Numbered from the stretch's first letter, positions 22,749 to 31,668 are shown. The stretch is DNA of 41,455 nt from Pseudolactococcus raffinolactis NBRC 100932 (GCF_001591765.1 NZ_BCVN01000015.1:1-41455), one strand, 5' to 3'. Notes: generated by a model from the sequence alone, not told the origin. Program-made: numbers and translations.

Positions 22749-23288
22749 ATGATCTTAAAAGAAAATCGTATCCCTAAGAAACTCAGACTACTAGAGTTGT
22801 TTGTTGACTATCTTTTTATCTGTAGCTACTTGTTGGTTTTATTTGTCATAAGTATAGGCTTTTATATGTTCGTGCTTGACGGGATACCCAATTTTTCTGA
22901 ATGGCAATCGCAACTTATCGCCACTTGCTTTTCTGTCCTTCCCATGATCTTCATTTTCTCCTTTTTAGACTTTTCAAAAGGAAGTTTTGGAAAACGACGG
23001 GCTGGCTTAATGGTTTGCTTTGATCAAAAGTCATATTCAGCGAGTTTGATCAGAAATACCATCAAGTTTTTACCTTGGGAGTTGGGGCATATTGCGACCA
23101 TTCATGGGATGTATACAAATTATGATAAGGTCTCGATTTGCCTTTCTTTCCTTAGCTTGACCTGCTTTCTGATTTTTTTAATCATGGGAACTTTACGACA
23201 AGACAAAAGGCATTTTGGAGATTTATTAGCAGGGACCCAAGTCCAACTTGGAATCCCCTCAATTGCCTCAGAATTTGAGCAAGTATGA
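22749..23288 (+). CDS. RDD-family membrane protein
   Basis: About 179 residues with four hydrophobic segments. The sequence begins KKLRLLELFVDYLFI (the Arg/Asp-Asp signature region in degenerate form), has a central GKRRAGLMVCFDQKSYSASLIRNTIKFLPWELGH, and a C-terminal RHFGDLLAGTQVQLG. These three blocks are typical of the RDD family, whose function is largely unknown (some members are Na+/H+ antiporters). The start is uncertain: ATG 22749 is preceded by a poor AGAAAG, and a GTG at 22740 is in frame. It lies between the CBS protein and the acyltransferase, without an evident promoter. Confidence 0.7.
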   Translation: MILKENRIPKKLRLLELFVDYLFICSYLLVLFVISIGFYMFVLDGIPNFSEWQSQLIATCFSVLPMIFIFSFLDFSKGSFGKRRAGLMVCFDQKSYSASLIRNTIKFLPWELGHIATIHGMYTNYDKVSICLSFLSLTCFLIFLIMGTLRQDKRHFGDLLAGTQVQLGIPSIASEFEQV

Positions 23289-23342
23289 CTAGCTTCACAC
23301 AATAATCGCAGAAAGCCTTTGAGCGGACATGATTTCGCGAAT

Positions 23343-23402
23343 GACCCCGCTTAGACGGAGCGCAAGCGTAGGTCAAGTTTCAAAAATTTACGAAGTAAAT
23401 TT
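23343..23402 (+). other. Structured leader of the acyltransferase gene
   Basis: GACC (23343-23346) can pair with GGTC (23371-23374), enclosing CGCT/AGCG. A perfect 8-bp hairpin with a GAA loop follows (AAATTTAC 23384-23391, GTAAATTT 23395-23402), ending just before the ribosome binding site. It is not a recognisable riboswitch. Confidence 0.35.
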
Positions 23403-23418
23403 GCAGAAAGGATACATT

Positions 23419-24156
23419 ATGTTTTACATTTACCTTAGAAATTTCGTTGCCTTCCTCTTGTGGATGCTCAATGGCAATGCCCATTACCACAACAAAGATA
23501 AAATTTTAGATCCATCAGAAAACTATATCCTCGTTGCCCCCCACAGAACATGGTGGGATCCAGTTTATATGGCCTTTGCAACCAAACCAAAAGAATTCAT
23601 TTTCATGGCCAAAAAAGAGCTTTTTAAAAATGCCTTCTTCGGCTATTGGATTGAAAAGTGTGGCGCCTTCCCTATTGACCGGGACCGTCCAGGACCTAGT
23701 ACGATCAAGTATCCCACAAAAGTCCTCAAAGCCTCTAACCGTTCTCTGATTATGTTCCCTTCTGGCTCTCGCCATTCAACAGATGTCAAAGGTGGCGTTG
23801 CCGTCATTGCCAAAATGGCGAAAGTCCGTATTTTGCCAGCTGTTTATCAAGGACCTAGAACATTCAAGGCTCTGGCTAAGCGCGAGCAGGTGGATATGAA
23901 TTTCGGGAATGCCATTGATATCTCAGATATCAAAAAAATGGATGAAGCGGGTATTGCTGAAGTTGCCCGTCGTATCGAATCAGAGTTTGACCGTTTGGAT
24001 GCTGAATTAGAAGCGACAAAAGGGACACATCGTCGGATGATTTTTGGTTACATCCCACGTTTGATTTTGCTAGTTCCAGCTATTCTCATCACGTTATTAA
24101 CGGTACTCTTTACCATGGTGGCAGCACCTATTCATAAGAAGTTGAAAAAATCATGA
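23419..24156 (+). CDS. 1-acyl-glycerol-3-phosphate acyltransferase-like protein
   Basis: A 245-residue membrane-associated acyltransferase of the PlsC family, which transfers an acyl chain to lysophosphatidic acid in phospholipid synthesis. The catalytic H-x4-D motif is HRTWWD (about residue 42), and the second block FPSGSRH (about 115) stands in for FPEGTRS. The third block is KVRILPAVYQGP. A hydrophobic C-terminal segment (LILLVPAILITLLTVLFTMVA) is an extra membrane anchor. The ATG at 23419 follows AGAAAGGA, so I reject the longer in-frame start at 23329, which would translate the structured leader. Ser for Glu in FPSG is a deviation, so the acceptor may differ. Confidence 0.85.
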   Translation: MFYIYLRNFVAFLLWMLNGNAHYHNKDKILDPSENYILVAPHRTWWDPVYMAFATKPKEFIFMAKKELFKNAFFGYWIEKCGAFPIDRDRPGPSTIKYPTKVLKASNRSLIMFPSGSRHSTDVKGGVAVIAKMAKVRILPAVYQGPRTFKALAKREQVDMNFGNAIDISDIKKMDEAGIAEVARRIESEFDRLDAELEATKGTHRRMIFGYIPRLILLVPAILITLLTVLFTMVAAPIHKKLKKS

Positions 24157-24174
24157 GCTATCATGGTTTTTTTA
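24147..24174 (+). terminator. Terminator overlapping the stop of the acyltransferase
   Basis: AAAATCATGA (24147-24156, containing the TGA stop) pairs with TCATGGTTTT (24161-24170), GCTA loop, then a T run. Confidence 0.8.
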
Positions 24175-24191
24175 TTTTATCACCTAAGTAC

Positions 24192-24227
24192 TTGATAAAA
24201 CAAAGTGTACTATCTATAATAGTACAT
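24192..24227 (+). promoter_or_regulatory. GntR-ABC operon promoter with palindromic operator
   Basis: TTGATA (24192-24197), a 17-bp spacer and TATAAT (24215-24220). A perfect inverted repeat TGTACTAT (24206-24213) and ATAGTACA (24219-24226) sits exactly over the -10, as expected for autorepression by the YtrA-type GntR protein encoded next. Confidence 0.75.
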
Positions 24228-24255
24228 ACGATACAATGTAAAAGAAAGGAGAAGT

Positions 24256-24612
24256 ATGAATAAATTAGCCATATACGAACAGTTATCGCTTGAAATTAAA
24301 AGTGATATTGCTTCAGGGATTTTACGTTCAGGTGATAAATTACCTAGTGTCCGAAAGTTTGCTTTGGAAAAGAAAATCAATCCCAATACAGCGGCTAAGG
24401 TTTATAAATTTTTGGAAAACGAAGGGGTGATTACCTCTATTCCCAGCAAAGGAAATTTTGTTAGTCAGGATGTTGAAAATCTTCAGTCAATTCAAATCAA
24501 TGATTTGACTGAAGAATTCAAAGACTTGCTAGAACAAATGCGTCTGATGTGTATTGAAAAAAGCAAGATTTTAGAGATAGTTGAGGAGGCGTATCATGGG
24601 TTTGCAAATTGA
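24256..24612 (+). CDS. GntR-family regulator, YtrA subfamily
   Basis: A 118-residue repressor-like protein. Residues 8-72 form the winged helix (YEQLSLEIKSDIASGILRSGDKLPSVRKFALEKKINPNTAAKVYKFLENEGVI). The short C-terminal tail is the small dimerisation part of YtrA regulators, which usually control an adjacent ABC transporter and respond to wall-active or other stress. AAAGGAGA precedes the ATG. Its 3' end overlaps the ABC ATPase gene by 17 bp, and its promoter carries a matching palindrome. Confidence 0.9.
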   Translation: MNKLAIYEQLSLEIKSDIASGILRSGDKLPSVRKFALEKKINPNTAAKVYKFLENEGVITSIPSKGNFVSQDVENLQSIQINDLTEEFKDLLEQMRLMCIEKSKILEIVEEAYHGFAN

Positions 24613-25423
24613 AAATGTCAGTAAACCAATTAACGGGCAACAGATTTTAACGCAGGTTGATCTTGACATTCAAGCAGGTAGTATCGTCGGGCTAGTGGGA
24701 CGAAATGGCGCTGGCAAGACGACCTTGATGCGCTTGCTTGCTGGGGAAATTCAGCCTGATACAGGGGATATCAGACTTGATTCTGCAGATTTAAATGATA
24801 TCTTTTACCTGGATACTTTAGCTAATTGGCTGACTGGTTATAATGCGAGAACAGCAGCGGACGTTCTAGAAATTTTCTATGTGAACTTCGATCGACAAGT
24901 CTTTTTTGATATATTGGCCAGTCAAGACTTATCGGAAACTAAAACGATTGCTTCTTTTTCGAAAGGCCAAAGGGTATTGATTGAAGTAGCTGCTGGTGTG
25001 GCGAGTGGTGCTATTTATCTGCTTTTTGATGAACCATTGGATGGTTTGGATGTTTTTGTGAAAGATTATTTCAAGCGTCTCTTGCTAGAAGTTGTGGAAC
25101 AGGGACGAAGCGTGATGATTGCGACCCATAACCTGACAGAATTGGATAGCTTGGCCGATCGTGTTTTTTTGATTAAAGATAGTGAAATCGTTGAACAAGA
25201 AAAAGATAGTGATATTGTGAAAATTCAGTTTGTTTATGAGGGAGATCAATTGCCGAGTAATCTGCTTGAAGTTGCAATCATTTTGGAACAGCGTGGACGC
25301 GTTTATCTAGCACTTGTGACACATGGTGTTTTAGACTGTATCTTTAGTGATTATTTGACCTACAAATTTGTTGAAATTCTTCAAGTCACAACTGAAGATA
25401 TTTTTCGTAAAGAGCTGAGATAA
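24596..25423 (+). CDS. ABC transporter ATP-binding protein of the GntR operon
   Basis: A 275-residue ATPase. Walker A GRNGAGKTT (about 39-47), signature SFSKGQR in place of LSGGQ, Walker B YLLFDEPLDGLD and switch His in ATHNLTELD. Residues about 205-275 form a divergent C-terminal extension. GAGGAGG (24583-24589) sets the ATG at 24596, inside the end of the regulator gene. The product should form an exporter with the permease encoded next, but that gene is broken, so the ATPase may lack a working partner. Confidence 0.9.
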   Translation: MGLQIENVSKPINGQQILTQVDLDIQAGSIVGLVGRNGAGKTTLMRLLAGEIQPDTGDIRLDSADLNDIFYLDTLANWLTGYNARTAADVLEIFYVNFDRQVFFDILASQDLSETKTIASFSKGQRVLIEVAAGVASGAIYLLFDEPLDGLDVFVKDYFKRLLLEVVEQGRSVMIATHNLTELDSLADRVFLIKDSEIVEQEKDSDIVKIQFVYEGDQLPSNLLEVAIILEQRGRVYLALVTHGVLDCIFSDYLTYKFVEILQVTTEDIFRKELR

Positions 25424-25432
25424 GGAGTTCAG

Positions 25433-26639
25433 ATGAAAAAAGTATTTAAAGCTTATTTTAAGTTGCGTAAGGGCTGGATCATCACACTTTATGGGCTCCT
25501 TTTGCTAGCTGGTTTAGCGAGCATGGTCAATGATAATGTTCAATGGCATAAGTGGGAAGCTGCTGTTACTAAAAACACGAATGCAAAGGAATATCAAAAG
25601 TTCAGGTCATACTATAAAAACAATCCTGATCTAGATGTTTATGGTACAGTAACGCCTGAGTCACATATTAAATATTTAAATTCAGTACCTATAAATTCTG
25701 TATTTTTTAAGGAAGATAGAGTGACAGGGAAGATGATTTATCAATCCTCTCCAGCTGAATATGAAACATATAGAGATAATTTGCTTGCATATTATCCGAA
25801 AAAAGACAATTATTTCTATGATCGAATTGTTTTTCGTAATTTACCTAGTGAAACTAACGAGCATACTAACGTTCAAATCAATCTAGTTGCCTTGATGTCA
25901 GAGACAATTCTTCTGACGTTTGTGGTTGCTTTTGCATTGGCAGTCGTACTAGACCAATCTAAACACATTACCGCTTTCATCGGTTCGCGTATGGGAGGTA
26001 ACACGACGCTTCATTTTGCTCAATTTATCTATTGGGTGGGGATTCCTCTGATTATAGCAAGTATCTTATCCCTTATCACACACTTGACGCGACAATTTTT
26101 TATACCGAGTCAATATGTTAAAATCCCTTGGGAGAAAGTACTAGAATTAAGTGGTGAGGCGTTATCGGTTGCTTTGATTGCAGCGATTGGTGTGAGCTTA
26201 GTCGACGCACTTGTTGGTAAACCTGTTTATAAGATTGTGACCGGAGTTTTAGCAGTGCCAGCTTTGGCAATAGCAATGAGTAATCTTCGTCAACTCATTA
26301 CTTGTCGGCCAATATCGGACATTATGATTAAAATCCCTTTGTTTATTTATATGCTTGTTTTTTGCGGCGATTGTCATTCCAATCGTTCTTGTTTTGCAAA
26401 AAAGCTAGTCATTAGAGCAAGATTCTTTCTATATCAAGCTTAAAGCCTTGCGTTTACCTTTTTATATTGGCATAGTTATCTTGACGATTATTGATTTTTT
26501 CTTGCCCTTCTTTATGATGGGTCGAGTGCTGGATTCGCCTCTTACTGTGGTGATCAATTCGGTCATGATGGTTGGTCTCCTCGCTGTTTTCGCGAAACTG
26601 GTCCTTGACAAGGATATCCGGGATGTTTTCAAAAAATAA
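25433..26639 (+). pseudogene. ABC transporter permease, frameshifted and interrupted
   Basis: The first 310 residues or so are a membrane protein with an N-terminal helix, a large outer loop (about residues 35-150) and several helices. After FIYMLVF (about 26360) the frame becomes nonsense until TAA 26441-26443. The +1 frame resumes the hydrophobic sense as AAIVIPIVLVLQKS, meets TAG at 26406-26408, then continues SLEQDSFYIKLKALRLPFYIGIVILTII to TAA at 26637-26639. Removing one T from the six-T run at 26358-26363 would restore the frame, but the TAG would still interrupt it. I therefore call a pseudogene. The last part is one or two further helices ending in DIRDVFKK. Confidence 0.75.
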
Positions 26640-26646
26640 CAGGGCA

Positions 26647-26679
26647 TTAGCACTCTTTAAAAAGAGTGCTAATTTTTTT
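26647..26679. promoter_or_regulatory. CIRCE-like repeat, also a terminator
   Basis: TTAGCACTC (26647-26655) and GAGTGCTAA (26664-26672) are perfect CIRCE half sites, the HrcA operator. The spacer is 8 bp, one less than the standard 9. The stem is followed by seven T, so it should also end transcription from the ABC operon. Confidence 0.8.
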
Positions 26680-26706
26680 GTCAAAATTGGTCAAACATGG
26701 TAAAAT
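26678..26706 (+). promoter_or_regulatory. dnaJ promoter
   Basis: TTGTCA (26678-26683), a 17-bp spacer and extended -10 TGGTAAAAT (26698-26706). The CIRCE-like repeat is immediately upstream of the -35. Confidence 0.75.
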
Positions 26707-26753
26707 AGATTTACACTAAAAATACTAATTAAAATAAAAGAGGTTTTACCTAA

Positions 26754-27893
26754 ATGAATAACACAGAATACTACGATCGTCTGGGTGTCAGCAAGTCTGC
26801 CAGCCAAGATGAAATCAAAAAAGCTTATCGAAAATTGTCAAAACAGTATCACCCAGATATCAACAAAGAAGCGGGTGCTGAAGACAAGTATAAGGAAATT
26901 CAAGAAGCCTATGAAACACTAGGTGATGAGCAAAAACGTGCAGCCTATGACCAATATGGCGCAGCTGGAGCCAACGGTGGTTTCGGTGGCGGCGGTGGCT
27001 TTGGCGGCTTTGATGGCTTCTCAAGTGGTGGCTTCGGTGGCTTTGACGATATCTTTTCATCATTTTTCGGTGGTGGCGGTGCGCAAAGCAATCCGACTGC
27101 CCCACGTCAGGGTCAAGATTTGCAATATCGCATGAAGTTGAAATTCGAAGAAGCGATTTTTGGCGTTGATAAAGAAATTAGCTACCCACGCGAACAAGCC
27201 TGTCATACCTGTCATGGCAATGGTGCTAAACCTGGTACGCAGCCTATTACGTGTAACAAGTGTGGCGGTCGAGGCCAAGTCCAAGTGGCGCGTGATACCC
27301 CACTTGGTCGTGTGATGACCACAGCAACCTGTGATGTTTGTCATGGCACTGGTAAAGAAATCAAAGAAAAATGTCCAACTTGTCATGGTTCAGGTCATGA
27401 AAAACAAGACCATAAAGTGAAAGTTTCTGTACCAGCAGGTGTTGAAACAGGGCAACAAATGCGCATGCAAGGTGGCGGAGATGCTGGGGTTAACCAAGGT
27501 CCTTATGGCGACCTTTATGTCGTTTTTGATGTTGCAGCCTCTGATAAATTTGAGCGAGATGGCTCTGAAATTTTCTATGACATGCCGCTTGAATTTGTCC
27601 AAGCAGCACTTGGTGATGAAGTTGAAATTCCAACGGTTCATGGGAATGTTAAACTGAAAATCCCAGCAGGTACACAAACCGGTCAAAACTTCCGTTTACG
27701 TGGTAAAGGTGCGCCTAAACTTCGTGGTTCTGGTAATGGCGATCAACACGTTATCATCAACATCGTCACACCTAAGAAACTCAATGATGCGCAAAAAGAA
27801 GCGCTGACAGCCTTTGCCAAAGCAAGCGGTCAAAGCGTGAATGCACAGAAACCCGAAGGCTTCTTTGATAAGTTGAAAAAAGAATTTAAATAA
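26754..27893 (+). CDS. dnaJ: Chaperone protein DnaJ
   Basis: A 379-residue Hsp40 co-chaperone that delivers unfolded substrates to DnaK and stimulates its ATPase. J domain residues 1-70 with HPD at 33-35; Gly/Phe-rich region about 75-115; four zinc-binding repeats ([32 protein letters not shown]); C-terminal substrate-binding domains follow. All Cys are present and the length is standard. It stands apart from dnaK, behind its own promoter and CIRCE-like repeat. The next sequence in sense is a truncated MFS gene that begins at the dnaJ stop codon, and no terminator separates them. Confidence 0.97.
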   Translation: MNNTEYYDRLGVSKSASQDEIKKAYRKLSKQYHPDINKEAGAEDKYKEIQEAYETLGDEQKRAAYDQYGAAGANGGFGGGGGFGGFDGFSSGGFGGFDDIFSSFFGGGGAQSNPTAPRQGQDLQYRMKLKFEEAIFGVDKEISYPREQACHTCHGNGAKPGTQPITCNKCGGRGQVQVARDTPLGRVMTTATCDVCHGTGKEIKEKCPTCHGSGHEKQDHKVKVSVPAGVETGQQMRMQGGGDAGVNQGPYGDLYVVFDVAASDKFERDGSEIFYDMPLEFVQAALGDEVEIPTVHGNVKLKIPAGTQTGQNFRLRGKGAPKLRGSGNGDQHVIINIVTPKKLNDAQKEALTAFAKASGQSVNAQKPEGFFDKLKKEFK

Positions 27894-29032
27894 AAGTACT
27901 GATTCTTTCAGTTCTAGTTTTTGGTCTGACATCTGTTCTTGTCGGGTTCAGTTGGAAAATCAGTCTATTCATTTTTTTCCGTCTTTTGCAAGGTTTCAGC
28001 GCAGGCATCATAACACCCTTGATGTCCACTTTACTCGTCAAAACGGCTGGTCCAGAAAATATCGGTAAAGTCATTGCTATCGTAACTACCCCAATGATTT
28101 TTGGACCTATATTTGGCCCAGTTTTGGGTGGTTTACTCATTGAATTCAGTTCATGGCAGTGGCTTTTTTTCATTAATGTCGGTGTAGTCGCCCTAGCAAT
28201 CCCCTTACTCATCCGAAATTTGCCAGATTTTCCAGCGGTTGATGCCTCACGTAAATTGGATATTATTGGGATACTGTTGTTATCAGGTATGAGCATCGCC
28301 ATGATTATGGGCATCTCAAAAGCCGCAGATTCAGCCAGTTTTCTGATACCCTCAACCTTGTTGTGGCTAGCGATAGGAGGGGGATTGCTACTCGCCTACA
28401 TCCTCTATGACAGACACAGTCCGTATCCGACCGTTCTGCCGCTGCGCCTCTTTCACCATCGCACCTTCAAAGCGACAAGTATCGGTCTCTTTCTTGCTAA
28501 CATTGCCATTATGGGGCCAATGTTCCTACTTCCTTTAATCTTTCAAAACATGCTAGAGTTGACGACGATTGGGGCAGCGCTTGCGCTGATACCACAAGGT
28601 TTGGGGATGTTAGTTATGAGACCTTATATTGGTCGGATGATTGATAAAGTCGGCGCTAAAAGAGTGGTCTTGGTCAGTGTTGCTCTGTCAATGCTCGGCT
28701 CTGTTCCATTAGTTTTCATCACACAACAGACATCTTTCATCTGGTTATCTTTTGTCCTTTTCACTCGTGGGATGGGTGTTGGTGGGATTACCATTGCTTT
28801 ATCAAGTGATGCCTATACGGGGCTTGATGAGCAAGACCTGCCGCCTGCTGGAGTTGGCATTAATGTCATTGAGAATTTTGGTTCTAGTTTTGGTACAGCG
28901 CTTTTAGCGACGGTCTTTGCTGCAACGACATTGACAGCAGGACAAGTCGCAGGATTTCATGCGGGCTTTCTTGTGTCAATCATTGCGCTTATACTTGTCG
29001 CTTTACCGGCTTTATTTTTGACCCCAAAATAA
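27893..29032 (+). pseudogene. 5'-truncated MFS drug-efflux transporter (EmrB/QacA type)
   Basis: The open frame begins inside the dnaJ stop codon and reads [20 protein letters not shown], the third or so helix of a DHA2-type facilitator, then RLLQGFSAGIITPLMSTLLV (family motif C region) and the rest of the helices up to LPALFLTPK. About 380 residues remain where complete members have 470 or more; the first 70-100 residues, including the initial helices and start signals, are absent. TTG 27986 is the first plausible start codon but has no good ribosome binding site and would remove still more. The remaining frame is undamaged, which suggests a recent deletion. Confidence 0.8.
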
Positions 29033-29119
29033 AATATGCCGAGTAGATAAGGTTCAGTTAAGCTAGCGAGTATATAATAAAATCATTCCTAAAATATTTT
29101 TCATAACCTTCCCTTTTCT

Positions 29120-29150
29120 AAAAGCTCGCCTAACTTGGCGAGCTTTTATG
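29120..29150 (+). terminator. Terminator before yqeG
   Basis: AAAAGCTCGCC (29120-29130) pairs perfectly with GGCGAGCTTTT (29137-29147), loop TAACTT. Confidence 0.8.
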
Positions 29151-29157
29151 TTATAAT
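29149..29157 (+). promoter_or_regulatory. Extended -10 promoter of yqeG, possible leaderless start
   Basis: TGTTATAAT (29149-29157) ends 6 nt before the yqeG ATG at 29164, so transcription should begin at or beside the start codon. Any -35 would lie within the terminator hairpin. Confidence 0.5.
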
Positions 29158-29163
29158 GAGAAC

Positions 29164-29691
29164 ATGAGCATTGAAAATTATAAACCGGATTTCCTGCTGA
29201 CAGCTGCCTATCGGCTCAACGCGGAAAGTTTGAAACGGCATGGCATTCGTGCTGTCTTGGTCGATTTAGATAATACCTTGACGGCTTGGAATAATCCTGA
29301 CGGTACGCCTGAGATGCGGTCTTGGTTAGCAGAGATGAAAGCCACAAACATCAAAGTCATCGTCGTGTCAAATAACAATCACGATCGCGTTAAGAGGGCT
29401 GTCGAGCGATTCGATGTGCCTTTTGTTAGTCGTGCTATGAAGCCTTTCGACATGGGCATTAAAAAAGCCCTTGCGGTCTTGGGAGAAAAACCTGAGGATG
29501 CGGTGATGGTCGGCGATCAGTTGATGACGGATATTCGCGCTGCTAAGCGGGCGGGAGTTCGGAGTGTTCTGGTGCAACCTTTGGTTACCTCAGATGCCTG
29601 GAATACGAAGTTTAATCGTGCGCGTGAACGACGCGTATGGCGCAAGTTAATAGAAAAATATGGAGAACCCGAGTGGCAGAACGCGATTTAG
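29164..29691 (+). CDS. yqeG: YqeG-family HAD-IIIA phosphatase
   Basis: A 175-residue HAD-superfamily protein. Motif I is LVDLDNTLTAW (nucleophile and acid Asp pair, about residue 38), motif II VVSNNN, the motif III Lys region AMKPFDMGIKKAL, and the acidic motif IV VGDQLMTDIRAA. The substrate is unknown for most Gram-positive members; related proteins act on phosphatidylglycerophosphate. The reading frame overlaps that of yqeH, and the two genes are adjacent in many Firmicutes. Hardly any Shine-Dalgarno sequence precedes the ATG. Confidence 0.9.
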   Translation: MSIENYKPDFLLTAAYRLNAESLKRHGIRAVLVDLDNTLTAWNNPDGTPEMRSWLAEMKATNIKVIVVSNNNHDRVKRAVERFDVPFVSRAMKPFDMGIKKALAVLGEKPEDAVMVGDQLMTDIRAAKRAGVRSVLVQPLVTSDAWNTKFNRARERRVWRKLIEKYGEPEWQNAI

Positions 29692-30809
29692 TATCAGAAG
29701 AAGTAGAAGCTTTGCATTGTATTGGCTGTGGGGCTGTCATTCAAACGACAGATAAAGCAGGCATCGGCTACACGCCTCAATCAGCACTAGAAAAAGGATT
29801 AGAAACAGGCGAGTTGTATTGTCAACGCTGTTTCCGTCTGCGTCACTATAATGAGATTGCGGCTGTTAACATCAGTGATGATGAGTTTTTGCGTCTCTTG
29901 ACAGAAGTGGGCAATACTAATGCCTTGGTCGTCAATGTCGTTGATATATTTGACTTTAATGGGTCGGTTATTCCTGGTTTGCATCGGTTTGTAGCGGGAA
30001 ATGATGTGCTGTTAGTTGGGAATAAACGCGATATCTTGCCGAAATCGGTCAAGGAAAGCAAAGTGAGAAACTGGTTACGGGAACGTGCCCATGAGGAAGG
30101 CTTGCGGCCTGTTGATGTGGTGCTGACCAGCGCTTATAACCGTGATGACACACTGGATCTTGTAGATGAGATTGAAAACTATCGTGAGGGTCGTGATGTC
30201 TATGTGGTTGGTGTGACCAATGTCGGGAAGTCAACCTTGATAAACGCCATTATTAAAAATGCGACTGGAGATAGTGATGTGATCACGACCAGTCGTTTCC
30301 CAGGGACAACCCTTGATAAAATCGAGATTCCTTTGGATGATGGTAGTTTTATTATTGACACACCAGGGATTATCCATCGCCATCAAATGGCGCACTTTAT
30401 CGGGCCTGAAGACTTGAAATTAGTGAGTCCGAAAAAAGAAATTAAACCAAAAACTTATCAGTTGAATGAAGGTCAGACCTTATTCATGGGTGGTTTGGCA
30501 CGTTTTGATTACCTAAAAGGTGACAAGCAAGGCTTTACAGGTTTCTTTGATAATCATCTCATGATTCACAGAACCAAACTTGAAAAAGCAGATGAGTTTT
30601 ATGTGAAGCATAAAGGCAGCCTTCTAGCACCACCTCGAGAGGATGACATGGACACTTTCCCTAAACTTGTCCGAAAAGAATTTGCTCTTAAAGAAAAATC
30701 AGATATCGTCTTTTCTGGTCTGGGATGGATTCGTGTTGCGAAACCAGCGATTATTGCTGTTTGGGTACCTGAGGGTGTTGATGTCGTCGTTAGAAAAAGT
30801 TTAATCTAA
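29673..30809 (+). CDS. yqeH: Circularly permuted GTPase YqeH, ribosome biogenesis
   Basis: About 378 residues from GTG 29673, chosen because GGAGA (29662-29666) lies 6 nt upstream; an in-frame ATG at 29637 would add 12 atypical residues. An N-terminal zinc finger (LHCIGCG...YCQRCFRLRH) is followed by GTPase motifs in permuted order: G4 NKRD (about residue 113), G5 region, then G1 GVTNVGKST (about 180), G2 and G3 DTPG. YqeH assists assembly of the small ribosomal subunit. The C-terminal domain resembles RNA-binding modules. It overlaps the end of yqeG by 19 bp, so coupling is likely. Confidence 0.95.
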   Translation: MAERDLVSEEVEALHCIGCGAVIQTTDKAGIGYTPQSALEKGLETGELYCQRCFRLRHYNEIAAVNISDDEFLRLLTEVGNTNALVVNVVDIFDFNGSVIPGLHRFVAGNDVLLVGNKRDILPKSVKESKVRNWLRERAHEEGLRPVDVVLTSAYNRDDTLDLVDEIENYREGRDVYVVGVTNVGKSTLINAIIKNATGDSDVITTSRFPGTTLDKIEIPLDDGSFIIDTPGIIHRHQMAHFIGPEDLKLVSPKKEIKPKTYQLNEGQTLFMGGLARFDYLKGDKQGFTGFFDNHLMIHRTKLEKADEFYVKHKGSLLAPPREDDMDTFPKLVRKEFALKEKSDIVFSGLGWIRVAKPAIIAVWVPEGVDVVVRKSLI

Positions 30810-30849
30810 AAAGCGCTATTTTGATTAAACCTCATATTCAGATAGATTG

Positions 30850-30883
30850 AAACCATCATCATTTTATGATATGATGGTTTTTT
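30850..30883 (+). terminator. Terminator after yqeH
   Basis: AAACCATCAT (30850-30859) pairs with ATGATGGTTT (30871-30880), then TTT. Confidence 0.8.
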
Positions 30884-30916
30884 AATAAGATTAAAAGAGA
30901 ATATTGAGGGAAAAAG

Positions 30917-31606
30917 ATGAATACAATGAGCTTGTTATTTCAAGAAAATCCAATGGCGTATATTGGTCTAGGCGTTGCAGCAGTTGCCATAGTCGTCATG
31001 CTTGTTTTTTTGATTCAGTTGATTGCGGGTAAAAATAAGAAACGTGAGTTGCTGAAATTTCTGCTTGCGCTACTTGTTGTGGTTGCAAGTCTCGGTACTT
31101 TCATGTATGCGGCACTGACGGTAGAGATGCCCAAGTCAGATACGATAGTAGCAGTCATGGATAAAATTAATGACAATGATGATTACCAAAAATACGGGAT
31201 TGAAGCCAATCAACTGACGACCTCAATGATCAATGAATGGGGCGCTTCCGGTGATATCTCTCCTGAAAAAGGACAAGAAATCATCAATAACAATCAAGTC
31301 AAAATTAATGCTCTGATTGCCAATGGTAAAGGCTATCTAAAAGCGATTGATCAGGCTGCACCAAAAGAGAAATTAGACGATTTACCCAAAGAGTATGGTG
31401 ACTATGTTGCAGCAATAAAAGAAAATATCAAGATTAGTTTGAATATGTTAACTGACCTGCAGGCTATCCAACTTAATCAGAACGAAACAGTAGATAAGGT
31501 CAACAAAGAATACAATCAAGCCTTGATGACAGCACAAAAGACCATTAGTTCAGCAGCTATAGCTTTAAATAAGGTACGTGGCACTGAAAAACAAACAGAT
31601 AGGTAA
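30917..31606 (+). CDS. Membrane protein of unknown function with C-terminal helical domain
   Basis: A 229-residue protein with two hydrophobic segments (residues about 14-37 and 47-70) joined by a short basic loop (KNKKRE), then a mostly helical, charged domain of some 150 residues rich in Asn, Lys and Gln, probably outside the cell. I do not recognise a family. GAGGG precedes the ATG at 30917. It lies between two terminators, so it is probably monocistronic inside an otherwise conserved cluster. The composition (many Asn/Asp repeats such as NDNDD) is unlike its housekeeping neighbours, so it may be a lineage-specific insertion. Confidence 0.7.
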   Translation: MNTMSLLFQENPMAYIGLGVAAVAIVVMLVFLIQLIAGKNKKRELLKFLLALLVVVASLGTFMYAALTVEMPKSDTIVAVMDKINDNDDYQKYGIEANQLTTSMINEWGASGDISPEKGQEIINNNQVKINALIANGKGYLKAIDQAAPKEKLDDLPKEYGDYVAAIKENIKISLNMLTDLQAIQLNQNETVDKVNKEYNQALMTAQKTISSAAIALNKVRGTEKQTDR

Positions 31607-31668
31607 AAATCAGCTAGGAAATCTAGATAGGATGTCGGACTAAAAAGCTGTCAACCATGATAAATAGT

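Noticed and set aside
27060-27386. Minus-strand ORFs opposite dnaJ
   Set aside because: Shadows of the Gly-rich and Cys-repeat codons of dnaJ.
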